Source: Jiangella rhizosphaerae
GTDB lineage: Bacteria > Actinomycetota > Actinomycetes > Jiangellales > Jiangellaceae
Direction: 5' to 3'
NCBI RefSeq assembly: GCF_003579925.1
Contig: NZ_QUAL01000152.1
Span: 3,339 to 67,338, forward strand
Length of the DNA stretch: 64,000 nt
The notes beneath the pieces were generated by a model, which did no database searches, was not told where the DNA came from, and saw nothing but the letters and a program-made list of their open reading frames with translations. A program made the translations under genes and the position numbers. The number at the start of each line of letters is the position of its first letter. The first letter of the stretch is position 1. Shown here piece after piece: positions 27,144 through 36,688 of this stretch.

Positions 27144-28788
27144 TCACGCGAGGACCAGCCCCAAGAGGTCGGGACTGAAGCGGACGCCGGACGAGTCGAC
27201 GTGCTTGTCGACGACGGTGAACCGGACGGTGTGCCGGCCACGGCCCAGCTCGACCCGGCCGACCCGCTCGGTCCGGAACGAGCGCACCGACACCGTCGAT
27301 GTGTCGATGGGGCCGCCGACCCGCGACCCGTCGACGTCGAGCACCACCACGCCGCCGTTCGCCTGGTGCCGGAACCGCGCGTAGAGGTCGTACTCCCCGC
27401 CGCGGGTGATCTCGAGCGTCGCCTCGAGGTACTGGCCGTAGTCGGTGGCGCACCTCGACCACGTGGCCGCCGCTGGCCGCCGGGTCCGCCGTCCGCACCA
27501 CGGTGAGGCCGGGCGACGTCGTCGCCGGGAGGTCCTCCACCTCGAACGAGAGCCGCGTCGCCGGTCCGCGGCGGCCGGTGTCGGCGCCGCCGGTCAGCCA
27601 GGCGAGGTCGAACGTCGCGAACACGACGTCGCGCGAAAAGCTCGTGGTCACGCCCGGCTGGTGCTCGCGGCCGTAGAGCACGCCGACCCGGGCGCCGGGC
27701 AGCGCGACGGTGTCGGAGTACGACGCCGGGCCTTCGGTGAGCACGCGGCTGTACGGCCAGGTCATGCCCTCGTCGTAGGAGATCGAGACGGTCATGTTGC
27801 GGCGGGTCGGCGAGTCGGTGCGCGAGAAGACGATGCGACTCGGTTCGCGGTCACCGTCCAGGCCGCTGAGTCGGACGATGCCGGTGTCGATCGCGTTGAC
27901 CGGCCGGGCCGACGCGTCCAGCACCGGCGGCGACCAGGTGGCGCCGCGGTCGGTGCTGACGGAGACGATCCGCGGGTGGGTGCCGCCGGACGCGTACCGG
28001 CCGAGCACGACCAGCGCGCCGTCGGGCCGCTCGATCAGCCGGGCCTCGTTCAGCGGGTACGCGCCGTCCAGCGGCACGCCGCCGCCGGCCTGCCAGGTCG
28101 CGCCGCCGTCGTCGCTGACGATCACGGTGACGCCGTAGCGCCGATCGGCGACGGGGAAGGCGATGGCCCTGCGGTGCCAGACCTGCAGCACCAGCCGGCC
28201 GTCGGTGAGCTGCAGGCCGTGCCCGGGGCCGGGCATGTGCAGCGTCTGCCCGTTCGGGTCGCCGTCGAACAGGTGGGTCAGCTCCGTCGGGGACGACCAC
28301 GTCTCGCCGTCGTCGTCGCTGGTCACGACGTAGAGGCGGGAGCTGTCCGGCGAGCCGCCGGTGTTGCCCGCGTCGCGGAAGCACTCGGCGTGGAACAGGA
28401 AGATCCGGCCGGAGTCGCGGTCGACCAGCGGCGTCGGGTTGACCAAGGACTGGACGCCGTCGGAGCGGCGTACGTAGCGCAGCGGCTCCCAGGTGCGGCC
28501 GCCGTCGCGGCTGCGGCGGACGGCGAGGTGGTGCGGGTCGGCGTCGTGCTGGGTGAGGCGGGCCTCGGCGAACGCGAGCACCGAGCCGGCCACCGTCGTC
28601 GTCAGGCCGAAGACGTGGAAGACGGCCAGGCCGTCGTCGCCGGCGCGGAACACCAGCGACTCGTGGAAGTCGCCGGCAGCCGTGCCGGCAGCCGCGGCCG
28701 GTGCGGCCGCCGCCAGCGCGCCGATGGCGGCGGTACCGGCGGCGGCGCCGAGGACGAGGGTGCGGCGGCTGATCGAGGGGTGTTCCAC
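27144..28788 (-). pseudogene. Tat-exported sialidase-like protein (BNR/Asp-box) with C-terminal frameshift
   Basis: The N-terminus has a twin-arginine signal (SRRTLVLGAA) and an AXA cleavage region. The catalytic part is a BNR propeller with at least five Asp boxes (RDGGRTW, DDDGETW, DDGGATW, TDRGATW, YDEGMTW), typical of exo-alpha-sialidases. A C-terminal carbohydrate-binding-like beta-sandwich starts EVEDLPATTS. At about 27447-27456 the frame shifts. The annotated frame turns into Arg-rich nonsense to 27139, while the neighbouring frame continues as TDYGQYLEATLEITRG and on to a stop at 27144. Loss of two bases from a GCGC run would explain it. The catalytic domain is unaffected, so some function may remain. 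GTG start with AAGGAGAG upstream; it could also be a sequencing error. Confidence 0.8.
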
Positions 28789-28810
28789 GGCGCTCTCCTT
28801 CGAGGCGGTG

Positions 28811-29737
28811 TCAACGGGGCGTGATCAGGTGCGCGTCGAGCGGGGCGAGCAGGTCGAGCAGCGCGGCCCGCTCGTCCGGGTTGACCGGGACGAACGGCGC
28901 GGCGACGTGCGGCGGGCAGAGCCCGCGGGAGTCGAGGACGGCCTTGACGGCGGGCACGCCGGGCCGGACGGTGTGCAGCGCGATCAGCCGGTCGACGGTC
29001 TCCTGGGCGGCGTCGGCCTCGGTCAGCCGGCCGGACCGGAAGGCGTCGTACAGCTCCACGCTCGGCACCGGCGCGATGTTCGCGATGCCCGGCACGATGC
29101 CGTCGGCACCCGCCTCCAGCCCGGCGACCAGCTGCGACTCCGAACCCTGGCTGACGCCGACGTCGTCGCGGCGGCGGGCGGCGGCGACGACGTGGCCGAA
29201 CAGCGCGAGATCGCCGGAGCTGTCCTTGATGCCGGCGACGTGCGGCAGCGCCAGCACCTCGTCGAGCACCGCCGGCGTCATCGGCACGCTGTAGCGCGGG
29301 ATGTTGTAGGCGACCACCGGCACGCCGAGCTCCGCGAGCGCGGCGAAGTGCGCGACCACCTCGTCGTCGCGGTGCCGGTAGTAGATCGGCGGGCTGGCGA
29401 CGACGGCATCGGGCTCGGCCAGGCGGACGGCCGCGGCCCGCTCCAGCGCCTCCGCGGTGCCGGCCGCCGTGACGTTGACCAGTACTGGCCCGTCGCCGGT
29501 GAGCTCGCGCCACCGTGCCGCGACACCGGCCGCGAACTCCGTCAACGCGCCCGCCGGCAGCAGCGGGCCCTCGCCGTTGCTGCCGAACAGCATGAGACTG
29601 CGCGCGCCGGCCCGGGCCAGCGCGTCCAGCAGGTCGTAGGCCGCGGCTGCCGAGGGCTCGCCGGGCGCGCTCATCGGCGTCACCAGTGGGACCATCACCC
29701 CGCTGAGCAGCGCGCGACCGTCGGTCGGAACGGCCAT
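28811..29737 (-). CDS. dihydrodipicolinate synthase/N-acetylneuraminate lyase family protein
   Basis: 308-residue TIM-barrel aldolase of the class I (Schiff-base) NAL/DHDPS family. The phosphate/carboxylate loop GSNGEGP, the catalytic tyrosine in YNIPRYS and the Schiff-base lysine in GIKDSSGD are all present. Next to a sialidase-like gene, an N-acetylneuraminate lyase (NanA-like) that splits sialic acid or a related 2-keto sugar acid is more likely than the lysine-pathway enzyme, but the sequence alone does not prove it. ATG at 29737 overlaps the upstream stop (ATGA). It lies 22 bases before the sialidase gene. Confidence 0.88.
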   Translation of the reverse strand: MAVPTDGRALLSGVMVPLVTPMSAPGEPSAAAAYDLLDALARAGARSLMLFGSNGEGPLLPAGALTEFAAGVAARWRELTGDGPVLVNVTAAGTAEALERAAAVRLAEPDAVVASPPIYYRHRDDEVVAHFAALAELGVPVVAYNIPRYSVPMTPAVLDEVLALPHVAGIKDSSGDLALFGHVVAAARRRDDVGVSQGSESQLVAGLEAGADGIVPGIANIAPVPSVELYDAFRSGRLTEADAAQETVDRLIALHTVRPGVPAVKAVLDSRGLCPPHVAAPFVPVNPDERAALLDLLAPLDAHLITPR

Positions 29738-31350
29738 CAGTACCCCTTGATCTCCGGCCAGGCCAGCTCGACGCCGTCCGCGGCCAGCTCGTCCTGGAAG
29801 GCGGCGAGGCGGGCGCCGTCCTCGTGCACCTGGCCCGGCTCCAGCCCGCCGGCCAGGCAGTGCGCGGCCAGCGCGCCGGCGACCTCGCCGACGTTCCACT
29901 CCACCGGGTGCAGCCGGTAGCAGCCGTTGGTGATGTGGGTCGTGCCGATGTTCTTGCCGGCCGGGAGCAGGTTGCGCAGCCGCACCGGCAGCAGCGCGCC
30001 CAGCGGGATCTGGAACGGGCAGCTGGCGACGTCGATATAGGTGTCGCCGCCGGTCGAGGGGTGCAGGTCGATGCGGTACATGCCGACGCCGACGGAGTCG
30101 GGGTACCGGACCGCTCCGGCCGCGCCGCGCACGGCCAGCGACAGGTCCTGCTCGACGACCCGGCGGCGGGCCACGATGCGCCGCGACTCACGGATGTACG
30201 GCGCCTTCGCCAGCCCGTCGGTGGTGCCCATGACGTCGCCGCGCAGCCGCAGCCCGGGCCAGCCGGTGCCGCCGTCGGGCCGGGGCGCCTCGGTCTGCAG
30301 CCAGTACAGCATCGACATGGACAGCTCGCGGGCGCCGGCGAGGTGCTTCTCGCGCTCCTCGTCGCTGACCCCGATGAGCGGGCCCGGCAGGTAGTCGATC
30401 ATCGGCCAGTTGACGACGGTGACGTCGCTCTCGGCGAAGCCGGGCCGGAAGACGGACCGTGCGACGATGCGCCGGAACGCCCACAGCTCGCGGTCGCCGG
30501 GGTCCTTGCTCTGGTCCGCCACGACCGGGCCGGTGTCGCCGTTGGGCAGGAACGCCCGCTCGAACGTCTCGAGTGTCCGCGGGTCCGGCCCGCTGAGGCT
30601 GATCAGCGGGTTCGGCCACTTCGGCGGCTGGTAGGCGCGCCAGGCGGCGTACCCGGCCGGCCGGTCGATCGTGTGGTCCTCGCCCTCGCGGTGGTCGACC
30701 GCGAACACCCACGAGAACGCCTGCATGTTGTCCGGCTGCGCCTCGTCCGGCGCGCTCGGCTCGCCGGTGTCGTGCCGCGACTCGAACCCGGTGACGTGCT
30801 CGGTGCCGGTGAGCGGCAGCAGGTCGCCGAGCTCGGTGGCGTCCAGGACGTACGGCGCGTGCACCTCCAGCCGGTCGCCGCCGGGGCCCTCCAGCAGCAC
30901 GGCGGTGACGCGGTCGCCGTCGACGTTCGCGGCCACGGGGCGGTGCCGGTACAGGATGCGCAGCCGGCCGGCCGCGATCCACGGTCCGACCGTCGCCTCC
31001 AGGACGGCGGCGCCCACCCGCGGCTCGTGGCAGAGCCGGCTGACCTTCCCCTGGCCCGGGTTGAGGTCGCGCGCTTCGCGGGCCCAGTCGGCCAGCGGGT
31101 ACCAGGTGCGGTAGTAGGCACGGATGTTCTCACGGAGCTCGCGGTAGGTGCGCGTGCTGCCGAACTGCTCGATCCAGGCGTGCTCGTCCGGCGGGACGCC
31201 CTGGCTGGTCAGCTGGCCGCCGATCCAGTCGGTCTCCTCGGTGAGCACGACCGACCGGCCGCGCCGCAGTGCCGCGAGGGCCGCGGCGACGCCGCCCAGC
31301 CCGCCGCCCACCACGAGGATGTCGGTCGTCGTTGCCGTCTCACTGCTCAC
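29737..31350 (-). CDS. FAD-dependent oxidoreductase (FAD_oxidored family)
   Basis: 537 residues. The N-terminal Rossmann motif is VVGGGLGGVAAALAALRRG, followed by TEETDWIGGQLTSQG, the hallmark of the PF12831 family. Its members are often found in glycan-degradation clusters and act on unidentified sugar derivatives. A C-terminal FAD contact region, NIGTTHITNGCYRLHP, is also typical. There is no export signal, so the enzyme is cytoplasmic. GTG start at 31350 overlaps the upstream stop (GTGA). In this operon it may oxidise a released sugar or sugar acid before or after the lyase. Confidence 0.85.
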   Translation of the reverse strand: MSSETATTTDILVVGGGLGGVAAALAALRRGRSVVLTEETDWIGGQLTSQGVPPDEHAWIEQFGSTRTYRELRENIRAYYRTWYPLADWAREARDLNPGQGKVSRLCHEPRVGAAVLEATVGPWIAAGRLRILYRHRPVAANVDGDRVTAVLLEGPGGDRLEVHAPYVLDATELGDLLPLTGTEHVTGFESRHDTGEPSAPDEAQPDNMQAFSWVFAVDHREGEDHTIDRPAGYAAWRAYQPPKWPNPLISLSGPDPRTLETFERAFLPNGDTGPVVADQSKDPGDRELWAFRRIVARSVFRPGFAESDVTVVNWPMIDYLPGPLIGVSDEEREKHLAGARELSMSMLYWLQTEAPRPDGGTGWPGLRLRGDVMGTTDGLAKAPYIRESRRIVARRRVVEQDLSLAVRGAAGAVRYPDSVGVGMYRIDLHPSTGGDTYIDVASCPFQIPLGALLPVRLRNLLPAGKNIGTTHITNGCYRLHPVEWNVGEVAGALAAHCLAGGLEPGQVHEDGARLAAFQDELAADGVELAWPEIKGY

Positions 31351-33332
31351 GCGGGGGATCCCTCTCTGACGAACTGGACGTGCCGGGTGCCGCCGTCGAC
31401 GGTGACGGCTTCCGGCTCGCCGTGGTTGCTGTCCGGCGGTGCGACGCGGACGTCGCCGGTGCCGGTGACGGTCGCGACGACGGCGTCGGCGGTGCGCCGG
31501 TAGCCGGTGACGACGACGCCCGGCGCGGCGTCGAGCAGGACGGCGCCGTCGAGCGTCACGACCAGCCGCTCGCCGGCCGTGACCGTGAGGCGTCCGTCGC
31601 CGAGCGGGAGGTTGTGCAGCTGCGCCGGTGCGCCGGGGTGGGCGAACCGCCAGCCGTCGGGGCGCGCCTCGGCCAGCTCGCCGAACGCGAGGTGCGCCAG
31701 CAGCCCGCCCCACGCCATCAGCCCGTCGGAGCGCTGCTGGAACCCGGTGAGGTCCTCGCCGTCGAAGGCCGGGTAGTTCTCGCGGACCGCGCTGTGCGTC
31801 TCCCACTCGGCGAGGAACAGCTCCAGCAGCGCGCCGCAGACCGCACGGCTGTGGTCGCGCAGGTCGTAGCGGCGCAGCCCCTGCACCGCGAGGTAGGCCA
31901 TCGGCGCCCAGATGCGGCCGCGCCAGTAGGTGGCCGCGAACCCGGGGTCGTTGCGGGCGACGCTGGGCAGCGGCCGGTCACCGCCGAGGACGCCCGGCGC
32001 GAGGAGCGCGTCGGCGACGTCGCGGGCGGTCTCGGCCGTCGGGAAACCGCCGAGCAGCGGGTAGAGCAGGGTCGGCGAGACGTGCGGGTCGTGGCTGCCG
32101 TCGGCGCGCAGGTTGCGGTACCCCTGGGCGTTGTCGTCCCAGAAGACCTGCGCCGCGGCGGTGCGGGCGTCCTCGGCCTCGGCCGTGAGCCGGGCGGCGG
32201 TGGCGTCGTCGCCGAGGATCGTCGCGATGGCGGCCAGGGCCTCGCCGTCGGCGACGTGCAGCGCGTTGAGGCCGGCGTCGGCGAGATCCATCGTGTGCGT
32301 CGCCGGGTCGTAGGCGGCCTCGTCGTACATCGGCGAGTCGTCGAGCCCGGACTCGCGCTTGGTGCGGTCGAGCGTGGCCGACTCGGGGTCGCCGTCGACG
32401 GGATCGGAGCCCCACGCCAGCAGGCCGTGTGGCCCTCGGCGGTGCGCCGGCCACCAGTCGTGCCAGGCGAGCAGGCCGGGGAAGGTCTCCTCCAGGAGGC
32501 GGCGGTCGCGGGTGTCGTCGGACAGCCCGCCGGCGAGGTACGCCGACAGCACGGTGAGCGCGCCCACCGGCGGCTGCGAGCGGTCCCAGGTGGTGCCGCG
32601 CTCGTCGCTGACCCGGTTCGGGATCATCCCGGCGGCGTCGGCGAACGGCAGGATCTGGCCCAGGATGCCGCGCGCGTAGTCGCGGTCGACGACGCTCGCG
32701 ACCAGCCCGGTGAAGAAGGTGTCCCACGCGTGCAGGGCCCAGCTGCCGTAGAACCCCTGTCGTTCGACGGAGACGAAGTCGCGCGATGTCGGGGTGAGGA
32801 CGCGGCCGAGGTCCGGCGCGTAGATGGTGTTCCAGGTGACGGCGCGGGTCAGCGCGTCGGCGGCGTCGCGGTACCAGCCGCCTGACCGGGGCCGGACGGC
32901 GTCCGCCGCGGCCCGGCGCTCCTCGACGACGGCGCCGACGTCGGTCACCCGCGCCGCCGAGCCGGCTGGAGCGACGAGGAAGTCGTCGCCGTCGCGCTCG
33001 AACCGCCAGCCGGGCTCCTCCGGCCGGTCGACGACGACGGTGCCGGCGGACTCCGCGCGCACGTAGAGCTCGTCGCCGGGGCCGCCGGCCATGACCAGCC
33101 GCAGCTCGACGCCGTCGACCTCGACCGTGACCTCGGCGAACGATCCGTCGACGGTGTGGTGGCCGAGCCGGACCAGCCCGTGCCGCCAGGTGAACCCGTC
33201 GAGCACGGGGCGGCCGGCGGCGTCGAGCAGGCCGAACCGGACCCGCAGGCCCGACGGCAGGTGCGTCATGCCGGTGTGGGTGCGGACGTCCCAGGTGTTC
33301 CAACCGATGGGGGCCGGCGTGGTCGCCGTCAT
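31347..33332 (-). CDS. GH63/MGH1-like glycoside hydrolase
   Basis: 661 residues. The N-terminal third is a beta-rich domain. The rest is an (alpha/alpha)6 barrel of the MGH1-like/GH63 clan-G type. Family marks are YGSWALHAWDTFFTGL (general-acid Asp region), SPMYDEAAYDP and YWRGRIWAPMAYL. There is no signal peptide, so it acts on imported oligosaccharides in the cytoplasm. ATG at 33332 overlaps the ATPase gene's stop (ATGA). The bond cleaved cannot be told; clan-G members act on alpha-glucosides, alpha-mannosides and mannosylglycerate. Confidence 0.85.
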   Translation of the reverse strand: MTATTPAPIGWNTWDVRTHTGMTHLPSGLRVRFGLLDAAGRPVLDGFTWRHGLVRLGHHTVDGSFAEVTVEVDGVELRLVMAGGPGDELYVRAESAGTVVVDRPEEPGWRFERDGDDFLVAPAGSAARVTDVGAVVEERRAAADAVRPRSGGWYRDAADALTRAVTWNTIYAPDLGRVLTPTSRDFVSVERQGFYGSWALHAWDTFFTGLVASVVDRDYARGILGQILPFADAAGMIPNRVSDERGTTWDRSQPPVGALTVLSAYLAGGLSDDTRDRRLLEETFPGLLAWHDWWPAHRRGPHGLLAWGSDPVDGDPESATLDRTKRESGLDDSPMYDEAAYDPATHTMDLADAGLNALHVADGEALAAIATILGDDATAARLTAEAEDARTAAAQVFWDDNAQGYRNLRADGSHDPHVSPTLLYPLLGGFPTAETARDVADALLAPGVLGGDRPLPSVARNDPGFAATYWRGRIWAPMAYLAVQGLRRYDLRDHSRAVCGALLELFLAEWETHSAVRENYPAFDGEDLTGFQQRSDGLMAWGGLLAHLAFGELAEARPDGWRFAHPGAPAQLHNLPLGDGRLTVTAGERLVVTLDGAVLLDAAPGVVVTGYRRTADAVVATVTGTGDVRVAPPDSNHGEPEAVTVDGGTRHVQFVREGSPA

Positions 33333-34114
33333 GCGGTCACCGATCCGGCGTCGTCGAGGTCCAGAGCGGCGTCGAGCAGCGCCCGCGTGTACTCGTGCTG
33401 CGGCGCACCGAGCACGTCGGAGGCGGGTCCTTCCTCGACCACCTCGCCGCGGCGCATGACGGCGACGCGGTCGGCGATCTGGTGCACGACGCCGAGGTCG
33501 TGCGAGATGAACAGCATGGCCAGGTGGTGGGTGCGCCGAAGGTCGACCAGCAGCCGCAGGATCTGCGCCTGCACGCTCACGTCCAGCGCGGACACCGCCT
33601 CGTCGCAGACCAGCAGCCGCGGCCGCACGGCCAGCGCGCGGGCGATGCTGACCCGCTGGCACTGCCCGCCGGAGAGGTCGCCCGGCCGGCGCGTCGCGAC
33701 GTCGGGGTCGAGGCCGACGTCGGCGAGCAGCGCGTGCAGTGCGGCGGTCCGGTCGCCGGACGGCGCGGCCGACGGGTGCGTGCGCCAGGCCTCGCCGATG
33801 ATCGACGCGACGTTCATCCGCGGGTTCAGCGACGACCGCGGGTCCTGGAACACCATCTGCACGGCCCGCTGCAGTTCGGCCGGGCGGCGGCCCACCCGCT
33901 CCAGCGGCCGGCCCTCGAACGTGACGGTGCCGGCGTCGGGCCGCTGCAGGCCGGCGACGCATCGCGCGACGGTCGTCTTGCCCGACCCGGACTCACCCAC
34001 CAGCCCCAGCGTCTCCTCCGCGCCCACGGACAGGCTCACGCCGTCGACGGCGACGAACGGGTCCCGCCGCCGGCCGAACGTCACTCGCAGGTCGCGGATC
34101 TCCAGCAGGGTCAC
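33329..34114 (-). CDS. ABC importer ATP-binding protein (OppF type), short, glycan locus
   Basis: 261 residues with Walker A GESGSGKTT, signature LSGGQCQRVSIARA, Walker B LLVCDEAVSALD and H-loop FISHDLGVV. In Walker B, DEA replaces the usual DEP. It lacks most of the C-terminal oligo_HPY extension with its cysteines, found in the other OppF-type proteins of this window (342-346 residues). GTG start overlaps the upstream ATPase gene (GTGA). Confidence 0.9.
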   Translation of the reverse strand: MTLLEIRDLRVTFGRRRDPFVAVDGVSLSVGAEETLGLVGESGSGKTTVARCVAGLQRPDAGTVTFEGRPLERVGRRPAELQRAVQMVFQDPRSSLNPRMNVASIIGEAWRTHPSAAPSGDRTAALHALLADVGLDPDVATRRPGDLSGGQCQRVSIARALAVRPRLLVCDEAVSALDVSVQAQILRLLVDLRRTHHLAMLFISHDLGVVHQIADRVAVMRRGEVVEEGPASDVLGAPQHEYTRALLDAALDLDDAGSVTA

Positions 34115-35130
34115 GAGGTGAGCACCTCCTCGGCGAAGTGGCAGGCGCTGAACCGGCCCGGCGCGACCTCGCGGACCGGCGGGACCTCGGTCCGGCAGCG
34201 GTCGCGCGCGATCGGGCAGCGCGGGTGGAACGGGCACCCGGCCGGCCGGTTCGCCGGGGTGGCCGGCGCGCCGGGCAGCGGGTCGGCAAGCGCGGTCTTC
34301 GTCCGGACCGCCGGCACGCTGCGGACCAGCGCCTTCGTGTACGGGTGCGCCGGACGCCGCAGCACCTGCGGCGCCGGGCCGCGCTCGGCGACCCGGCCGG
34401 CGTACATGACCACGACCTGCGACGCGACGTTCGCCACCACCCGAAGGTCGTGGCTGACCAGCAGGACCGAGAGACCGTCGGTCTCCTGGATCGACCTCAG
34501 CAGCCGCAGGATCCGGGCCTGGACGGTGACGTCGAGCGCCGTCGTCGGCTCGTCGGCGAGGAGCAGCGACGGGCTGCCGGCCAGCGCCAGCGCGATCATC
34601 GCGCGCTGCCGCAGCCCGCCGGAGAACTCGTGCGGGTAGCGGTTCGCCCGCTCGGCCGGATCCGGGATGCCGGCGCGGTCCAGCAGCTCGACCACGCGAC
34701 GGCGCACCTCGCCACGGCCGACGCCGTCGCGGCGGAGGATCTCGCCGACCTGGCGGCCGATGCGCTGCGTCGGGTTCAGCGCGGCCAGCGGATCCTGGAA
34801 GATCATCGAGATCTCGTGGCCGCGGGCCTTCCGGCGGCGGGCGCCGTCGGCGTGCAGCAGGTCCTCGCCCCGCCACGACAGCCGCCCACCGGTGCGGGCG
34901 CCGTCCGGCAGCAGCCCGATGATCGCGTTGGCGGTCATCGTCTTGCCGCTGCCGGACTCGCCGATCAGGCCGACCGTGGTGCCGGCCGGCACGTCGAACG
35001 ACACGCCGTCGACGACCCGGACGTCCCCTCGTGTTCCCGGCAGGTCGACGGTCAGCCCGTCGACCCGCAGCAACGCGTCGTGCTGGGCCACCGGGGAGCC
35101 GCCGGCTCGCGCCGTCCGTACCTCGCTCAC
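34111..35130 (-). CDS. ABC importer ATP-binding protein (OppD type), glycan locus
   Basis: 339 residues. Walker A is GESGSGKTM, the signature FSGGLRQRAMIALA, Walker [13 protein letters not shown] and the H-loop LVSHDLRVV. The C-terminal extension with GCPFHPRCPIARDRC is intact. The GTG start at 35130 overlaps the stop of the binding-protein gene (GTGA). Together with 33329-34114 it energises the permeases at 36689-38493. Confidence 0.91.
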   Translation of the reverse strand: MSEVRTARAGGSPVAQHDALLRVDGLTVDLPGTRGDVRVVDGVSFDVPAGTTVGLIGESGSGKTMTANAIIGLLPDGARTGGRLSWRGEDLLHADGARRRKARGHEISMIFQDPLAALNPTQRIGRQVGEILRRDGVGRGEVRRRVVELLDRAGIPDPAERANRYPHEFSGGLRQRAMIALALAGSPSLLLADEPTTALDVTVQARILRLLRSIQETDGLSVLLVSHDLRVVANVASQVVVMYAGRVAERGPAPQVLRRPAHPYTKALVRSVPAVRTKTALADPLPGAPATPANRPAGCPFHPRCPIARDRCRTEVPPVREVAPGRFSACHFAEEVLTS

Positions 35131-36671
35131 GAGCCCGAGACCGTCACCGTCGAGAAGTCCGGCAGGCCGCTCGGGTCGGGGGTGAAGCCCTCGAGGTCGC
35201 TGTTCCAGGCGTAGGCCAGGCTCACGGCCATGGGGTACATGCCGACGGCGTCGCGCCAGATGATCTCGCTGGCCTGCCCGTACAGGTCGGTCCGCTCGGC
35301 CTCGTCGCTGGTGGCGCTGGCGGCGGCGAGCAGCGCGTCGAGCTCGGGGTTGCAGTAGCCGTTGCGGCCGGCGGCGCAGGTGTAGAGGCGGCCGAGGTTG
35401 CTGGCCGCGTCGTACGTCGGGGTGGCCAGTTGCTGGAAGTTGATGTCCCAGTTCAGCGCCAGCAGGTCCTCGGTGAAGACGGCCTGCTCCTTCTCCAGCG
35501 GCTCGACGGTGACGCCGATCTCGGCGAGGTCGGAGACGACGGCCTGGACGAACGGGCGGAACTCGGCGTTGGCGAACTGCAGCCGCAGCGTCTGCGAGAA
35601 GTCGAAGCCGGCCGCCGTCAGCGCCGCCTGAGCGGCCTCGGGGTCGTACCCGACCGGCTCCTGCGGCGAGTAGCCGAGGACGAGCGGCGAGACGGGCGCC
35701 TCGGACAGCGTCCCGGTCTCGGGGTACAGCGTGGAGATGATCGTCTCGAAGTCGACGGCCTGCCACAGCGCCCGCCGCACCTCCGGCGTCGACAGTGCGG
35801 GAATCGACGAGTTGAACCACATCGTGTAGACCGCCGTGCTGGGCACCGCCTCGACGGTCAGCGCGTCGTCGCCCTGCAGCGCGCCGAGCTGGTCGTCGGG
35901 GATGCCCCAGACGACGTCGACCTCGCCGGTGCGCAGCGCGGTCAGCCGGGCGGACAGCTCGGGGATGTTGCGGACCGTGACGCTGTCGAGCTGCGGCACG
36001 TCGCGCCAGTAGTCCTCGTTCGGCACCAGCTCGAGCGAGTCGCCCGGGGTGAACGAGCCGACGGTGAACGGGCCGGAGCCGACCGGCTCGGCGAAGAACG
36101 CGGTGTCCTCGGGCGCGACGCCGGCCGGGATCACGAAGAAGATGAGCAGCTTGCCCGGTACGGCGGCGTCCGGCGCGGGCGAGGTGATGGTCACCTCCGT
36201 GTCCGAGGCCGCGGTCATCGTGTACTCGGGGAAGTTGCCCGCGTTCGGGCCGTCCAGCGCGATCATCCGGTCGAACGAGGCGACGACGTCCTCGGCGGTC
36301 ACCGGCTCGCCGTCGCTGAACGTGGCGTCGTCGCGCAGTGTGAACGTCCACTGGGTGACGTCGGCGTTCGCCTCCCACGAGTCGGCGAGGTCGCCGACCA
36401 GCGAGCCGTCGGGAGCCGGGCGGACGAGGCGGCTGTAGATCGCCTGGCTGGCGAACACCGTCCCGGACGCGGCGCCCTGGGCGCCGTGCGGGTCGAGGCT
36501 CTCGATCGGGTACGTGCCGGCCGCCACGACGTCGCCGCCGGCGGCGGTCTCGCCGGAGCCGGCCTGAGGTTCGTCGTCACCGCCGCCGGAGGTCGTCGAG
36601 CAGGCCGCGAGCAGCAGCGCGGCGGCCGCGGCGACGGTGGTCGCCAGGCGGCGGCCCCTGAATCGGGTCAT
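35127..36671 (-). CDS. extracellular solute-binding lipoprotein, family 5, glycan locus
   Basis: 514 residues. The signal peptide is MTRFRGRRLATTV plus a hydrophobic stretch, and lipobox LAAC gives a lipidated Cys24. The SBP_bac_5 fold follows, including WTFTLRDDATFSDGEPVTA. An AAGGAG site lies before the ATG at 36671. Although the family is named for peptides, the operon around it holds glycosidases and a sugar-acid lyase. Family-5 proteins that bind oligosaccharides are known, so an oligosaccharide ligand is inferred. Confidence 0.9.
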   Translation of the reverse strand: MTRFRGRRLATTVAAAAALLLAACSTTSGGGDDEPQAGSGETAAGGDVVAAGTYPIESLDPHGAQGAASGTVFASQAIYSRLVRPAPDGSLVGDLADSWEANADVTQWTFTLRDDATFSDGEPVTAEDVVASFDRMIALDGPNAGNFPEYTMTAASDTEVTITSPAPDAAVPGKLLIFFVIPAGVAPEDTAFFAEPVGSGPFTVGSFTPGDSLELVPNEDYWRDVPQLDSVTVRNIPELSARLTALRTGEVDVVWGIPDDQLGALQGDDALTVEAVPSTAVYTMWFNSSIPALSTPEVRRALWQAVDFETIISTLYPETGTLSEAPVSPLVLGYSPQEPVGYDPEAAQAALTAAGFDFSQTLRLQFANAEFRPFVQAVVSDLAEIGVTVEPLEKEQAVFTEDLLALNWDINFQQLATPTYDAASNLGRLYTCAAGRNGYCNPELDALLAAASATSDEAERTDLYGQASEIIWRDAVGMYPMAVSLAYAWNSDLEGFTPDPSGLPDFSTVTVSGS

Positions 36672-36688
36672 GGATGGCTCCTTCAGGT

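Noticed and set aside
28811-29737. DapA of lysine synthesis
   Set aside because: Motifs are shared by the whole NAL/DHDPS family; location in a sugar operon beside a sialidase argues against the housekeeping enzyme, so I give only the family.
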